The notes beneath the pieces were generated by a model that saw only the letters and a program-made list of their open reading frames with translations, was not told the DNA's origin and did no database searches. A DNA stretch of 64,000 nucleotides, taken from Hyperoodon ampullatus. Taxonomy: Eukaryota > Chordata > Mammalia > Artiodactyla > Ziphiidae. Location: assembly GCA_949752795.1 (NCBI GenBank), contig OX457064.1, positions 40,172,368 to 40,236,367 of the forward strand, read 5' to 3'. Below, one piece after another: positions 22,885 through 34,820 of this stretch; positions within the stretch are counted from its first letter, which is position 1, and the number at the start of each line of letters is the position of its first letter. The translations under genes were made by a program, and so were the position numbers.

Positions 22885-23112
22885 ATTTCAGGAAAATCAG
22901 AAAATAGATCATGATCAAATAGACTTATCTCAGGAAAGCAAGGGTGGTTTAACATTTGAAAATCAATGTAATTCACTACGTTGATAGAACTAAAAAAAAA
23001 AGACTATGTGATTATTTCAGTTGACACAAAACTGCAACTGATAAAATTTAATGCCTTTCATAAGAAACTATCAGTGAATTAAGAATAGAAAGCAACTTCA
23101 CTAATATGATTT
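22885..23112 (+). mobile_element. Old L1 ORF2 fragment (reverse transcriptase)
   Basis: 'gtggtttaacatttgaaaat' and 'tatttcagttgacacaaaac' follow the L1 RT block just before the catalytic region. Short and very diverged. Confidence 0.65.
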
Positions 23113-23334
23113 ATGACATTTACAAATTTGGCTTACTTTCACTGGACTAAAACTTTATTAGGATAGCACTGCATATTGGTACTCTTCCTTAGCAATCATC
23201 CTTCCTTCCTCTCCTATCAGATTTGAATTGTGGTCCGAAGGCTATTCCATCTTCTCTGATTCTCCCCTTTATCCTTCATAGCTACTTCCATGAATAATCT
23301 TTTTCACACCTAATCCCATTTTAATGTCTTTCAG

Positions 23335-23478
23335 AGGACCTGAATTATGAACATGTAGTTCCAAAAACATGTGTGTACAAATGTCAATGACAACACAATT
23401 CTTAATAGCTCCTTAATGGAAGCAACCCTGATGCCTATTAATAGGGGAATTGATAAACTGTGGTATGTGTAATGGTGT
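23335..23478 (+). mobile_element. Old L1 ORF2 C-terminal scrap
   Basis: 'caattcttaatagctcctta' and 'gggaattgataaactgtggt' match the end of ORF2 in old L1s. Confidence 0.6.
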
Positions 23479-23489
23479 GCAAGGTTATT

Positions 23490-23612
23490 AGTATCCCTTA
23501 TCCTGAATTTCCTTATCTGTGAAATGGAGATACAATAATATCTCCTCTATCATAGGTTTTATGAAAGGTTAAATATATTCATGAATGTGAGGTGCTGAGA
23601 AAAATTCTTAAA
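23490..23612 (+). mobile_element. MIR SINE, 3' half
   Basis: 'ttccttatctgtgaaatgga', 'tatctcctctatcataggtt' and 'atgaaaggttaaatatattc' are the MIR 3' part in sense orientation. Confidence 0.75.
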
Positions 23613-23689
23613 TTTGGTCATTCTAATATGATTATATAAATTACCAATTACCATTATGAACATGATTATATAGTCTTTTTTCTACTGAA

Positions 23690-26240
23690 TGTTAAAGTTT
23701 TTGAATTAATTTTCCTTAAAGACAAATGTTCATAATTTTTATTTCTGCTTAAAAAATATGACTTCATATTTTGATCATATCAGACTTGAACTCATCATTC
23801 TTCTGTTATTGATATGTCATTTGTGGTCAGAGAACATGTTTTATGGTTTCAACCCTTTTAAATTTACAGAAAATTTTTTAACGACTTAACATATTATCTG
23901 TCCTGGAGAATATCCCATGTGCACTAGAAACAGCATGTATTCTGCTATTGTTGGGCTGCAATCAACAGATGTGTGTTAAGGCTAACTGGGTTATACTGGT
24001 ATTCTTGTTTTTCTTTTTTGATATTCTGCCTAGTTATTATAATCATTATTGAAAGTGGGGTACTGAAGTCTCCAAATATTATCATTGAATTGTCTGTCTC
24101 TCCCTTCAATTCTGTCAGTTTTTGCTTCATTTTTGGAGGGGACTCTTTTTTCTTAAGTGGATATATAAATTCATAACAGTTTTATCATCTTGACGAATAG
24201 ACTCTTTTGTCAACATAAAATATTTCTCCTTGGCTTCAGTAACAATTTTTGTCTGAAAGTATATTTTGTCTGATTTTAGTATAACCGTTCAAACTCTCTT
24301 GTGGTTTCTGTTTGAATGGTATTTATTTTTCCATCATATACTTTCAACTTATTTTTGTCTTTGAATTAATGTCTCTGTATCTTGCAGACAGCATATAGTT
24401 GGATCTTTTTTAAAAATCCATTCAGCAAATATGTTTTTTGATTGGAAAGTTTAGCCCATCTACAGTTAATGTAATTATGAATAAAGGAGGATTTGCATTT
24501 GCCATTTTCTATTTGTTTTCCATAAGTCTTATGTTGTTTATTTTGCTGTTGCTGCCATTCCTCTATCCCTCCATAAGTGCTTCCTTCTTCGTTAAATAGA
24601 GGTTTTCTAGTAACATACTATTTTAAAACTTTTGTTTCTTTTACTACTTTTTGAGGTATTCTCTGAGTGATTGCCCTAGGATTACAATTAGCATCTTAAC
24701 TGAAACAATCTAGTTCAAATAAATATCTACTTAATTTTAATATTATATAAAAGCTTTGCTCCAATATAGGTCCATTCTCTCCCCACTCCTTTGTGCTACT
24801 ATCATACTACAAGTTACATCTTTGTACATTATAATCTTATCAACATAGTTTTGTAATTATTGATTTATGCATTTGTCTTTTGTATCAGATAAAAGATTTA
24901 CAAAAAGATAAATATACCGTAATCTTTATTAATTTCTGTAATCACCTTTATCAGTGCTTTTACTTCTTCATGTTGAAGCAAGTTATTATCTAGTTTCATT
25001 TTAGCCTGAAGGACTTCCTTTAATATTTCTTGTAGAGCAGATTTGCTAATGATAAAGTCTTTTAGTTTTAGTGTCTGAAAATGAATTAATTTTTCCTTTA
25101 TTTTTGAAGAATGTTTTTGTAAAATACATAATTCTTGGGTAAGTCTTTTTCAGCACGTTGAAAATGTCATCTCGTTCTTTCCAGTTTCCATGGTTTCTGA
25201 TGAAAAGTCAGCCATTGATCTTATTGTGGTCTCTCCCTGGGCTGCAGATTCAGACCGGTTTTCTGCTCACTAGTCCTCTGCCAAAGCTCACTTTTGCCAC
25301 CATCAGGAGTACGCACAAGGAGTTGGCCACAAATGTGTGGGTGAGGCACAGAGAGCTGGCGGTGCCCATCAGCCACTGGGAGGATCTACAGGTGAGGCAT
25401 CTTCAGTGGCTCATGGGCAGCTTCTTTATAAAGTCCATGGTGTGATCCATGCCCTTTAATGCCCTGCGAGAGTCCTACCTGCCACTCTCCCAGCCTCTTT
25501 GTGTCTCCAACTCCTGTAGCTCACAACACAGTACTTTGGATGCAGAGAGAGAGAAATGGGCCTTTGTGGCAGCATCCCACCCACCCAGCTGGGAAAACTG
25601 GGTACTCACTCAAATGCTCTTCCCTTCCTCCTTGGGAGAAACCTCCGGCCAAGAAGGTCTCTCTTGGCATTAGACTATGCCACTTTGGGTTGGGGTGATA
25701 TAGATAAAATCATATGCTTCCTCTTACCCTCTCTAATGCCTCCAAAATTGTTTTTGTTGTTATTTCAATTAAGTGCTAGAACTTCTCCTGGACTTCCATA
25801 AAAGCTCACCTATCCATAAGTAATTTTCTAATACAGTGTTTTCCAGGAGAGAACACAGACTGAGAGTACCTAGAGCCAGTTCACAGACCACTGCAGGGTA
25901 CACTACCAAGACGAAGTCTGTATGCCTATTACCCACTGCTCGGGTGGGTCTTCCAGGTTCCTTGGCATATGGTGCTGGATCCCATAGCTCCCTCAGAGGT
26001 ACTTTTATCTGTGGATGGATGCCAAATTGTTGTTGAAGGGGGAATACAATGAGGAATGTCTTATACAGCCATCTTGCTGATATCACTTCCACATCATCCA
26101 TTTCTCTTGAATAAATGCTCCCAGTATTGTTGTAAGCCTGTGGTCAATTTCCAGAGTTCTGGAAATGTTAATTTTGACTATTTTTGTTCACATTACTTTC
26201 ATGGAAGCAAGGGTTTTCAGAATTCCTTACTTGGCCATTC
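23690..26240 (-). mobile_element. Old L1, antisense: ORF2 endonuclease, spacer, part of ORF1, 5'UTR-like end
   Basis: Read on the minus strand from right to left it goes 5'UTR to ORF2. The + strand at 23900-24400 is the reverse of the endonuclease region ('tgtcctggagaatatcccat', 'gtacattgaagtctccaa'-type blocks, 'tgcagacagcatatagttgg'). 24400-25190 is the reverse of the spacer and ORF1 end ('aaggacttcctttaatattt', 'tttccatggtttctgatgaa'). After about 25230 the match jumps to GC-richer, 5'UTR-like sequence ending near 'cttggccattccatgg' (26230-26245). The N-terminal part of ORF1 seems deleted. The short frames at 25158-25801 are chance frames in this leader. Confidence 0.65.
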
Positions 26241-26419
26241 CATGGTGCTTCTCCTGCCTTCCTTTTCACCATAGAATATGGTTATCATCATCTAGACTTA
26301 AATATTTTAAATGATATCTTTGCAGAAGAACTATACCAATACGATGAATAAACTTTCAGAAATGTAAACTTGATTGAGGTGTCCCTTATTATTTAAACTG
26401 TCCAGACGCTCAGATCAGA

Positions 26420-26878
26420 CATTTCTGAATAAAAATCAAAGCTCTTATGATATCTAGTTCCAAATTCACTATTTCCTTCCAGGCATCCTGTGACTCAGAA
26501 ATGTTTGCCAAGTGTGTTGCACTCACTCACAGCTTTCAGTTTTTACATACTCTGTTCCCTTTGCTTGGCCATCTTGCCTAATGAATTCCTTCTAGTCATT
26601 CTTCAAGTCAAATATCAAGTCAAAACTCAATCACTTCTTCTCTGAAGACTTTTGTAATCCCAGAGGTAATGTCTTTTTATATCTTCATCACGCTGTGTGC
26701 ATTCCTCTATTAAATCACTTTTTATATAGTATGTAATTGTGGTTTGCCATCTCTTTCCCCACCACTTTAAGGGTTGGAATTACAGAATTTCAATTTTTTA
26801 AACCCTATGCTTAGGAAAATGCCTGCCATATAGTATGAACTACTTGAATGTTGTCTGAATAACTGGGTGAGAGAGTTG
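26420..26878 (+). mobile_element. L2 3' part and end
   Basis: 'gttccctttgcttggccatc', 'cttctctgaagacttttgta' and 'gaaaatgcctgccatatagt' with 'tgttgtctgaataactggg' give the normal L2 order. Ancient, no coding potential. Confidence 0.75.
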
Positions 26879-26879
26879 A

Positions 26880-28498
26880 GAGTCATAGACAAGGAAGTTT
26901 GGAAGTGGGAGGTAGCAATTAAGAGGATCATGGTGCTAGCTGTTTTCAACCAGAGAATGTATTTGGATACTTTTCTTTATCCCTTCTCCACTAAATGATA
27001 AATGGCTTTCTGCCCTGGTGAAGAGAGTCTCCTTTAGCTTAGTAATGCCTCTGAGTGCACTAAGAATTAATGGTTCAGGGCTCAAAGGAAAAGATTTGGC
27101 ACAGGCAGGGATGGGAGAAGAATTATGCAGCCAAAATATTTCTCTTCATTTTTTCCTCGAACTCTGTGAAGGGAGAAAATATAAAACTGAATATTATATT
27201 AAGCATTAAACAAAGATAATATTCTCACTCTATGATTAAAGGATAATGGTGTTCTTGTGATGGTGTCAGTTATAATAAGCTAAATAAATTATAAGTAGTA
27301 ATCTTGTTTGTAGGAAGTTATACTGGTTGACATGTCATATCTTTTCCATTTGTAGTTTCCCAAACTTTCTGATTTGTTTCCAACAAAAATTGATGTTGGT
27401 AAGATGAATAAAAACCTAAGCATGGGAAGAAGTTGATGGATAGCTTTATGTGGTCTGCATGGAAAAATCCTCCTCAGGAAGGAACCCAAATTACTAACTG
27501 GAAAAGGGTGGGAAGAATAACTCATGTCAGTAAAAAAAAAGTTATGAAAAATCAAAAGGTCAGAACTTTGGATATTTGTAAGTTAAGGTGTATTTTGACT
27601 TGTCCTGGAGAGACTCAAAAACTACAATTGAACTGAATTATTTCCAGTGAAATTACTTGGCTCAAATAATTTCCTATTTCAATACCTTGCTTTCTATGAG
27701 GATAAGTGAAATAGACCAGCGCAACTAATAAGCCAAATTACATAATATTTGGGGGAGACCTTGAAACATGACAGTGTAAACTATATTGCATCCATATTTC
27801 TATTCATGCACCATTATTGTAATCAACAATTAGTTGTTCAAAGTAACCAAGACTTTACTTAAACTTTTTTATATTCCTTCTATACACAGAAAGGTAGATT
27901 TCTTGTACAAAAAGAGGAATTAATGTGTGACAGATATAAATTTCATCGATTATTTTAAAATCCAGAATTTAAAAAATACAAATAGTAAATACTGGCTTTT
28001 CTGTCACTTCATTTAAAATACTACTAACTGATTAAAAATAAAGCTACTGATACATATATTACTTTGAGCAAGATATCTATCAGTTAGCTGGTATTCAAGA
28101 AAACAAATGTGCTAAAGACATTGATCTGAAATATATTAAATTTCCCCTTCCTTTTATTAGCTGGTATCCCAGTTATTACATATATCACATATACATATAC
28201 CTATATATAATATATAATCATATACAATTATATATGATATATACATGTTTTTAATTCAGTTTATTTACTCCAGTACTTAAAGAATATTCTATCTTGTTAC
28301 TAAAGGCAAAAATTGCTAACCCTTAGAGTTGGTATTTCTAATAGTACTGTCAAGGAGTATAAAGACAGGGACCATCAGAAAAAATAGTAGCTGTCCTAGG
28401 GTGGGCTTTTGGGCTGAGGACAGAGCAGGGGGTGAGGGATATCAACTAAGTTATGGGTTAGAAAAAGAAGTCCTATAGAGAAGGGTCATGGATTAAAA
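26880..28498. other. No recognised element; AT-rich simple patch at 28175-28245
   Basis: 1.6 kb without recognisable gene or mobile element. 28175-28245 is a degenerate (AT/TATAC)n patch. Confidence 0.45.
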
Positions 28499-28815
28499 AG
28501 AAATGATAGGGACTTCCAGTGGTAAAGAATCCACCTTCCAATGCAGGGGATGTGGGTTCGATCCCTGGTCGGGGAGCTTCCCACATGCCACGGAGCAACT
28601 AAGCCTGTGTGCCACAATTATTGAGCCTGTGTGCCTCAACTAGAGAGCCTGTGTGCCACAAACTACAGAGCCCACGTGCTCTGGAACCCACGCGCCACAA
28701 CTACAGATCCCACACACGCCACAACAAAAGATCCCGCATGCGCCAATGAAGATCTTGCGTGCCGCCATTAAGACCCGACACAGCCAAAAAAAAAAAAAAA
28801 AAAATAGAAATGATA
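28499..28815 (+). mobile_element. CHR/artiodactyl SINE, long form, with perfect 10-bp target duplication
   Basis: The body is 28509-28805 (about 297 bp). It has a tRNA-derived head 'ggacttccagtggtaaagaa' and a B-box-like 'gggttcgatccc', then repeated internal modules 'agcctgtgtgcc' at about 28602, 28624 and 28648, then an A tail. The target duplication 'agaaatgata' is at 28499-28508 and 28806-28815. It is more diverged than the short CHR copies, so probably older. Confidence 0.92.
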
Positions 28816-29700
28816 ACGGGAGATAAATAGTGGTTGAGATGACAGTGAGTATTAGGACATTCTAAGACAGAGGTAAAAGTGAGAATGAGCCTCAAATGAG
28901 TTTAGAAAGACAATTTCTCTAGGGCAGGTCAATGTTTGGAATAGGCAGAAGTTTAAACCTTTTGGTTACAGGAATTAAATTCTAAAGGTAGAAGTCTAGT
29001 AGGTTTTAGATTAGAAAGCGGGGCAAGCAAGGGAATGACATTATTGCTGCCATAGATAATGGTATGGCTAAGCATCTATACCTAGGAAATGCCAAAGCAT
29101 GCAAATGTCTCTTAAGTGATCTTAGCTATATAAACAGAGAATAGAAGTACCCCAAAATCAAACAGATCATTACAATAAACAGGGACAACAGAAAAAAAAA
29201 AGAAGAAAAATAAGATTTGGAGAAACACCCATGGGGTTTTTCTTCCTTTCTTCAATTTCTGAATGACTAATTTGTCCCTGGATACCACAAACATCAACTA
29301 CTCATTCCAAAACTGCTTAGAACATATTTTTGAGTTTTTTAAAAAACATTTTTCAATTATTAGTCCAAGTTTATATAAGCAAGTTTAGATACAGCCCCTC
29401 TGAGCATTCTTATTTAATGATATACGAATGCTGTACTTTTGAATTGGGTAAATTTCCACTCACTTTATATTTAGGCCTCCCAGGACCTTGTTCTATAATA
29501 TAGAAGAAAAGCAACTTGGTTCCACAGAGGCTACATGTAAGTTATGGCATTCTCATAAATGTTACTTGGGCTACCCTAGAGAAGAAGCAAAAAGAGATAC
29601 TCCATAGAATAGTCAGCAGTAGTGAACGAAAAACCTCTAGTTAGATCCAAGAGAGAGAGTATGGCATGTATTATAGCAAAGTGGCTTCAGTATAGCTGTC
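28816..29700. other. No recognised element
   Basis: No gene or repeat recognised. The A-rich stretch at 29190-29210 is not part of a recognisable SINE. Confidence 0.4.
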
Positions 29701-29704
29701 ACGG

Positions 29705-29950
29705 TTTATATTACATCATGGTTAAGAGCACAGACTCTAAAGATAGGATAACTGGGTTTCAACCTCAGCTCTGCTACTTACTAGCTGTGTGACACAATAA
29801 AGTCATCCAACCCCTCTGCATCTCTGCTTGCTTATTAGTAAAATGAATACATTATAATAGGATCTACTTCAAAGAGTATTATGACAGTTACAGGAGTTGA
29901 TATATATAAAGTGTCTTGACCAGAACACTACAATTATTATTATTTTTTTG
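29705..29950 (+). mobile_element. MIR SINE, nearly complete
   Basis: In order: 'catggttaagagcacagact' (tRNA-like head), 'ctctgctacttactagctgt' (conserved core), 'ctgcttgcttattagtaaaa' and 'tacaggagttgatatatata'. One of the best-preserved MIRs in the window. Confidence 0.9.
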
Positions 29951-30088
29951 TGGTTGGTGACACAATGTATAGGCTTTGGCAGTAAATAGTCTTAGCATGG
30001 CCAAACCAGAAGTGTGCCTGTTTTCTGCTCACGTAACTAGAATCTGACAGAAACTAAATTGAGACTCAAAAAACTCATTGACTACTCC

Positions 30089-30912
30089 TTACTTCAGGTT
30101 TATGTGACCACAGGCAGAAGTCATATAACTGACATTCTGAAATAAAATAAAACTACCTAACCTAGTATTACCAGTTTGATAGTCTTGAATAAGAGATCTC
30201 CTACTATGCCTTCTATAATATAAATGCTTTCCTAACACATTCTCCTTTGCCACCATTATGCAAAGTATGGAGTACTGACCAGAAGATATCTCATCAACTT
30301 TGATCTGACCACAGAAGCAATTAGGTTTTTGCTCTTCTTTCCCAGACATCATATTTAGCATTAGTTTTTCTAGAAGTTTTAACATACTTTCACTCATATT
30401 GTTTGAATTTAGAGTTAACTAAACCCCTGGGCTGTCTACAATATTCTGCAAGTTGCTGCATTGACAGGCAAGATGAGCTCCATTTTATTGCGTCTCTTAA
30501 CTTAATAAACTACCTATTTTAGTTTATTTCCAGTGAAAAGTGACTTCATACTTGCTGACACATGTTCAGTGGTTATACAAGAAATGTTGATATTTTGTCT
30601 TTCGTGCATCAACTCAGTCTTCTCACTCTCTTGCACTTCCGCTTTCCAATTTCTTTGAAGCCACTGTCCATTTGACATGAAAAATGTACTTATAGTCATG
30701 TGTCTAATTATTTCAAGGAAGGGTGAAAAAAAAATCTCAAATATGGCATGATTAACTCCATCTGCTTCAGCTAAAGCAATTGCATACTTCAGAATTTCTT
30801 TGCAAAGACAAATTTTCAGCAATTTACTTTTGTTAAATATTGCATTCCGTTCCTCCAATGCTGGACTGATTTTTTTATGTATCTTCAGAGAATCAACACT
30901 ATCCCAAAGCAC
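30089..30912 (-). pseudogene. Coding-like segment of unknown identity (possible decayed gene piece)
   Basis: Two sizeable minus-strand frames lie close together: 30912-30514 (132 codons, ending 'SLFTGNKLK') and 30397-30089 (102 codons, starting 'MSESMLKLLEKLMLNMMSG'). Between them another frame reads on for about 30 codons ('SMQQLAEYCRQPRGLV'). The amino-acid mix (Trp, His, Cys, Met, charged residues) looks more protein-like than other chance frames here. No L1, ERV or gene family is recognised. There are splice-like signals on the minus strand, e.g. a pyrimidine tract plus AG just before 'aatgtcagtt' and 'gtaagg' shortly after. It could be a processed pseudogene with frameshifts, exons, or chance. 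I do not assign a function. Confidence 0.28.
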
Positions 30913-31284
30913 ATCTTAAAGATCATATACTTTTCCTGTGAAATTTTATGCAAGTGAATTGTCTTTGTTAGCTTTTACCAAATTATTATCACTTCTCATG
31001 TCATTATTCAGGTTTTTAGCTCCTGGCTTTCTAACTTCCCATTGCAAAAGTGAATGGTCTCATGATGGTTGACTGTTCCATTCAAGATCTGAGGTGAAGA
31101 GGTAGAGATGGGGATGAGGCCAGACTAAGGAGTGCTATTCATATCCTTGATATATGACTATTATCTATGCTACTCAGTTTCATAGCAGCAATGTTTCTTC
31201 TGTTGCCATCAGACAGGACTATTTGCAATAAAGCTCTTAAGAGTTTTGCAACTAACCCCAAGGCTGGGGCTGGATCTGAGATGT
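30913..31284. other. No recognised element
   Basis: Nothing identified. Confidence 0.4.
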
Positions 31285-31472
31285 GCTACTTAGTATCTGA
31301 TAATCTTAGGTTTTTTAGACTCCCTAACTCTCAGATTCCTCATATGTTAATGAAGATAATTAAGACTGGAATATTCCTGGTAGGGTTGTTAAAGGATTAA
31401 GATAAATTATTTAAAGTGTTCCATATAATGCCTGACACACAGAGATTACTCAATAAGCATAGCTATTACTAT
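31285..31472 (+). mobile_element. MIR SINE, 3' half
   Basis: 'agattcctcatatgttaatg', 'gtagggttgttaaaggatta' and 'atgcctgacacacagagatt' followed by 'actcaataagcatagc' are the MIR 3' part in sense orientation. Confidence 0.78.
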
Positions 31473-31603
31473 TTCTGAAAATATGCATTCTTCAAAAGTA
31501 TTTGTGAAATAACTATTAATTTAGATTAAATTACTTTGTATCAGGTTATGATTAAATGTAAAAGAACTGGAATTTGTTGATGGCTTAAAGTAAACAGAAC
31601 TTT

Positions 31604-31850
31604 AAGAATATACACATGGGGCCTCCCTGGTGGCGCAGTGGTTGAGAGTCCGCCTGCCGATGCAGGGGATACGGGTTCGTGCCCCGGTCTGGGAGGATCC
31701 CATATGCCGCGGAGCGGCTGGGCCCGTGAGCCATGGCTGCTGAGCCTGCGCGTCCGGAGCCTGTGCTCCGCAACGGGAGAGGCCACAACAGTGAGAGGCC
31801 CGCGTACCACAAAAAAAAAAAAAAAAAAAAAAAAAAAGAATATACACATG
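31604..31850 (+). mobile_element. CHR SINE, short form, with perfect 15-bp target duplication
   Basis: The body is 31619-31835. Head 'gggcctccctggtggcgcag', B-box-like 'gggttcgtgcccc', intact CpG-rich body and an uninterrupted A tail of about 27. The target duplication 'aagaatatacacatg' is at 31604-31618 and 31836-31850, identical. The long clean tail and perfect duplication mark it as one of the youngest insertions in the window, and a good candidate for presence/absence differences between cetaceans. Confidence 0.97.
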
Positions 31851-32532
31851 ATTTTATAATCTTTTTGCTTAAACCCTAAAGTACTTGAGAAAAAAAGAAG
31901 ACAAAATAGCAATATTATTTAATATTTACTAGGTCTAAGAATTAAAAAGATGGCAAATGCCCAAATAAGAACCTATCCACTCCTTGATGATTTCTTCCAC
32001 CACATCACTATTACACTTTCTGAATTCTTACACATATTCTGTACCTAAAAATTTACCAGTAAAGTATTAAACTCATGCTTATTTTGATAATTGTTTCACA
32101 TGTTTTTTTTAGCCTATGTTTAAAAATGCAGTATAGCCCTAATGACTTGATTAAGATCCTTTAGTAGATAGGTGTATATGTCTTAAGTTTTAGAACAAAA
32201 ACAGCATCACCTCCTCATCTGGTTTGACTATATTGGTCTTAAACACCTACACATAGACCTATACATAACGAATGATGAATAACTTAGTCTGGTAATTCCA
32301 TAGTTTGAGAATATTGTGTTACATGGTGGGCCTGGATCTCTCTTCAGGAAAGGACTTCTTGTCAAGTATGGCTGGGATTGCTATTGGTGAACAGTGTTTA
32401 GCTGTCAGCCACCCTGGTGATTGCCTCAGATGTAGAGATCTGCCTCACCTAAGGTTTTGTCCCTTCCTATGAGAGCCTGGGACCTGGGACCTGGGACCCT
32501 TTGCTGCAGTGCTTGCACCTGGACAAATGTCT
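31851..32532. other. No recognised element
   Basis: No gene or repeat recognised. There is a small 7-bp tandem ('gggacct' three times) at 32478-32499. Confidence 0.4.
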
Positions 32533-32933
32533 CCTAGAGCAACAAAATATAAAGAAACTATAAGGGACTAAAAATAACTGCATGCATGCACATAATTAGT
32601 TGGGACTAATTATGAACAAGATACAAAAAGACCAAAAACTCAGCAAAAGTAGGGTACTGCACATGCACCGCGCACATAGCACCACCAAGGGGGTGGGCAG
32701 ACTACCTAAGCCACCCCTCTGGCCCAACCCCTGGACCCGCCCCTACCCTCGCCCCATATAAGGAACCAGCTTGCCCCCACCTCGGGGAGCGAACAAGGGA
32801 AACTATTACTTGTTTTCACTCCCTCCTGCTGCAGCAGGAGCCCCAATAACGCCTTGCATGAATTTCTTACCTGGTTCTTATCAATTTCTATTGATTAAGG
32901 GAGGCCAAGAACCTTGGTCAGTAACACCTAGAG
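32533..32933 (+). mobile_element. Solo LTR of an endogenous retrovirus, with 7-bp flanking repeat
   Basis: The LTR body is about 32540-32926 (387 bp). It has a GC-rich U3 end, a TATA-like 'ccatataagg' at 32754-32763, a degraded poly-A signal (AATAAC, 32845-32850) about 85 bp later and a U5 ending in 'gtaaca'. The repeat 'cctagag' flanks it at 32533-32539 and 32927-32933, which fits an integration duplication (usually 4-6 bp). The expected TG at the left end is not present. No internal viral genes remain, so it arose by LTR recombination. It sits against an L2. Confidence 0.72.
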
Positions 32934-32934
32934 T

Positions 32935-33215
32935 GACCCCACTTTCTCTTTGAAGTATCCCTGACCACCCTAACTAAAATTGCAGCTCCTTTCCCATAGC
33001 AGTACACATGCATTTCAATGTTTATTTCTTTCAATAACATTGCTATATAACATACTTGACATATTTATTTACTTATGTACCACTGTTTCTCTTTGCCCTT
33101 CAGAATACAAGCTCAATGAAGGCAACATTTGAGGTCTGTTTTGTTTACTGCTGTATCCCAAGTGCTCAGAAGAGTATCTGAAATATAATAATTGTTCAGT
33201 AATTGTTTTTTAAAT
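32935..33215 (+). mobile_element. L2 3' end
   Basis: 'gaagtatccctgaccaccct', 'cagaatacaagctcaatgaa', 'tttgtttactgctgtatccc' and 'aagtgctcagaagagtatct' are the standard L2 terminal blocks. Confidence 0.85.
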
Positions 33216-33624
33216 AGTTATGAACTGTAGAGTAAATATCCTACTCTCTGTTAAGGAAGAAAGGTTAAATATGTAGTGTTCAATAAAATAAACAAAAGTT
33301 GTGTTTGTAATTTGGATTTTCCCAAAGTTCAGCTTCAATGATAAAAGATGCTTATTTATAATGATGAAGCTCTACTTTATTTTTCCCTTGGTTATTTATC
33401 CATGAATGTTTATTTCCTTAGTCAAAATCTAGGAGGAGAGGAAAAATGTGTGGTAGTCAATATAACTCCCTTTTATACACAGCTGCCCAAGGCCACTTAG
33501 CTATCTCTTTGTCATTAAAAAAAAAAAAGTGTCTGAGTTTTGCTTCCTAAATTTGGCTTCAAACCTTTTTGTACATACTTGAATCTCTCACATCCAGCAA
33601 TTTAACTTCACATCAAGAACTCCC
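33216..33624. other. No recognised element
   Basis: AT-rich, nothing identified. Confidence 0.4.
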
Positions 33625-33893
33625 TTTTTATGGGGGGTGCGGGATAGTTTGGGAGTTTGGGACTGACATGTACACACTGCTATGTTTAAAATGGATAACC
33701 AACGAGGACCTACTGGATAGCACAGGGAACTCTGCTCAACACTCTGCAATAACCTAAATGGGAAAAGAATTTGAAAAAGAACAGATACATGTATATGTAT
33801 AACTGAATCACTTTACTGTACACCTGAAACTAACGCAACATTGTTAATCAACTATACTCCAATGTAAAATTTAAAACAAATAAAACACACAAA
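33625..33893 (+). mobile_element. L1 3'UTR (artiodactyl/cetacean L1), 5' truncated
   Basis: Only the L1 3'UTR: 'ttgggactgacatgtacaca', 'acgaggacctactggatagc', 'gaatcactttactgtacacc', 'caactatactccaatgtaaa' and an A-rich tail. It belongs to a third 3'UTR type, distinct from those of L1-A and L1-B though partly related. The short frame over this region is incidental. Confidence 0.85.
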
Positions 33894-34124
33894 AAAAATT
33901 CCTTTTTTAAAGAAAACCCATTCTTTTTATGGTTTTTCATTCAAAGGCTTACCAAGAAACTGTTTCATAAACTCTCCTCTCTATGCTTGCTCTCAGTACA
34001 AGGCACAGCAAATTATTAGCAATTGAAACTCTGCCTCTTTGTCCAATTGGGGTTCCAGGCCACTGGTCCCAGAGTACACCCAGTAAGGTATTCCCTGATA
34101 GCTGGGAGGAAAAGTTAGCTTAAA

Positions 34125-34820
34125 ATATTCTTGTAAATTTTTTACTGAGCTATATCACACAATTCATCCATTTCAAGTGTATATTTTAAAGGTTATTAAT
34201 ATTACTAACTAGTATAAACATCATCATAGATCAGTTTTAGAACATTTTTATTCCTCAATAAGATTGTTCCTATCCACTTATGTTTAATTACCATTCCCAG
34301 CTTCAGGCAACCATTAATTTACTTTATTTCTCTAAAAATATGCATATTCTGGATATTTCATATAAATAGAATTATACAATATGTGCATAATATGCCTGGC
34401 TTCTGTCATTTAGCATAATGTTTTGAAGTTCTTCCATGATATAACATATGTCAATAGTTTTATTGTTGAATAGTATTTCATTGTATGGATATGCCACATT
34501 TTGTCGATCCACCTATTTTGTCTATCCAGTTGATTGGCAGTTTTTCAGTTTTGGGACATGATGAGTAATGTAACTGTGAACGTGTCCTTGTGGGGACATA
34601 TGTGCTCAATTCTCTTATGTAGATATTTAGTAATTTTATGTTTAACTTTTTGAGAAACTGACAAACCATTGTCCAAAGTGGTTGTAAAAATTTCATTCCC
34701 ACCAGCATGTTTCTTCACATCCCCCATCAACATTTGCTATTGTCAGTTTCATTTATTACAGGCACTCTAGGTGGTTTGAAATGACATCTTATTGTGGTTT
34801 TAAATTGCATTTCTGTGGAC
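34125..34820 (-). mobile_element. L1 (L1MA/MB-like) 3' end, antisense
   Basis: The + strand shows the reverse of the L1 3'UTR and ORF2 end: 'ttcaggcaaccattaattta', 'tatttcattgtatggatatg', 'catcaacatttgctattgtc' and 'aaattgcatttctgtgg'. It stops abruptly at about 34820. Confidence 0.8.

Noticed and set aside
25158..25801. Several overlapping + strand frames in GC-richer DNA, possible gene
   Set aside because: They lie in the 5'UTR-like part of an antisense L1, which is GC-rich and gives long chance frames.
24541..26100. Endogenous retrovirus with gene remnants
   Set aside because: The flow from endonuclease to spacer to ORF1 end on the minus strand is L1. I saw no protease, integrase or envelope-like frame.
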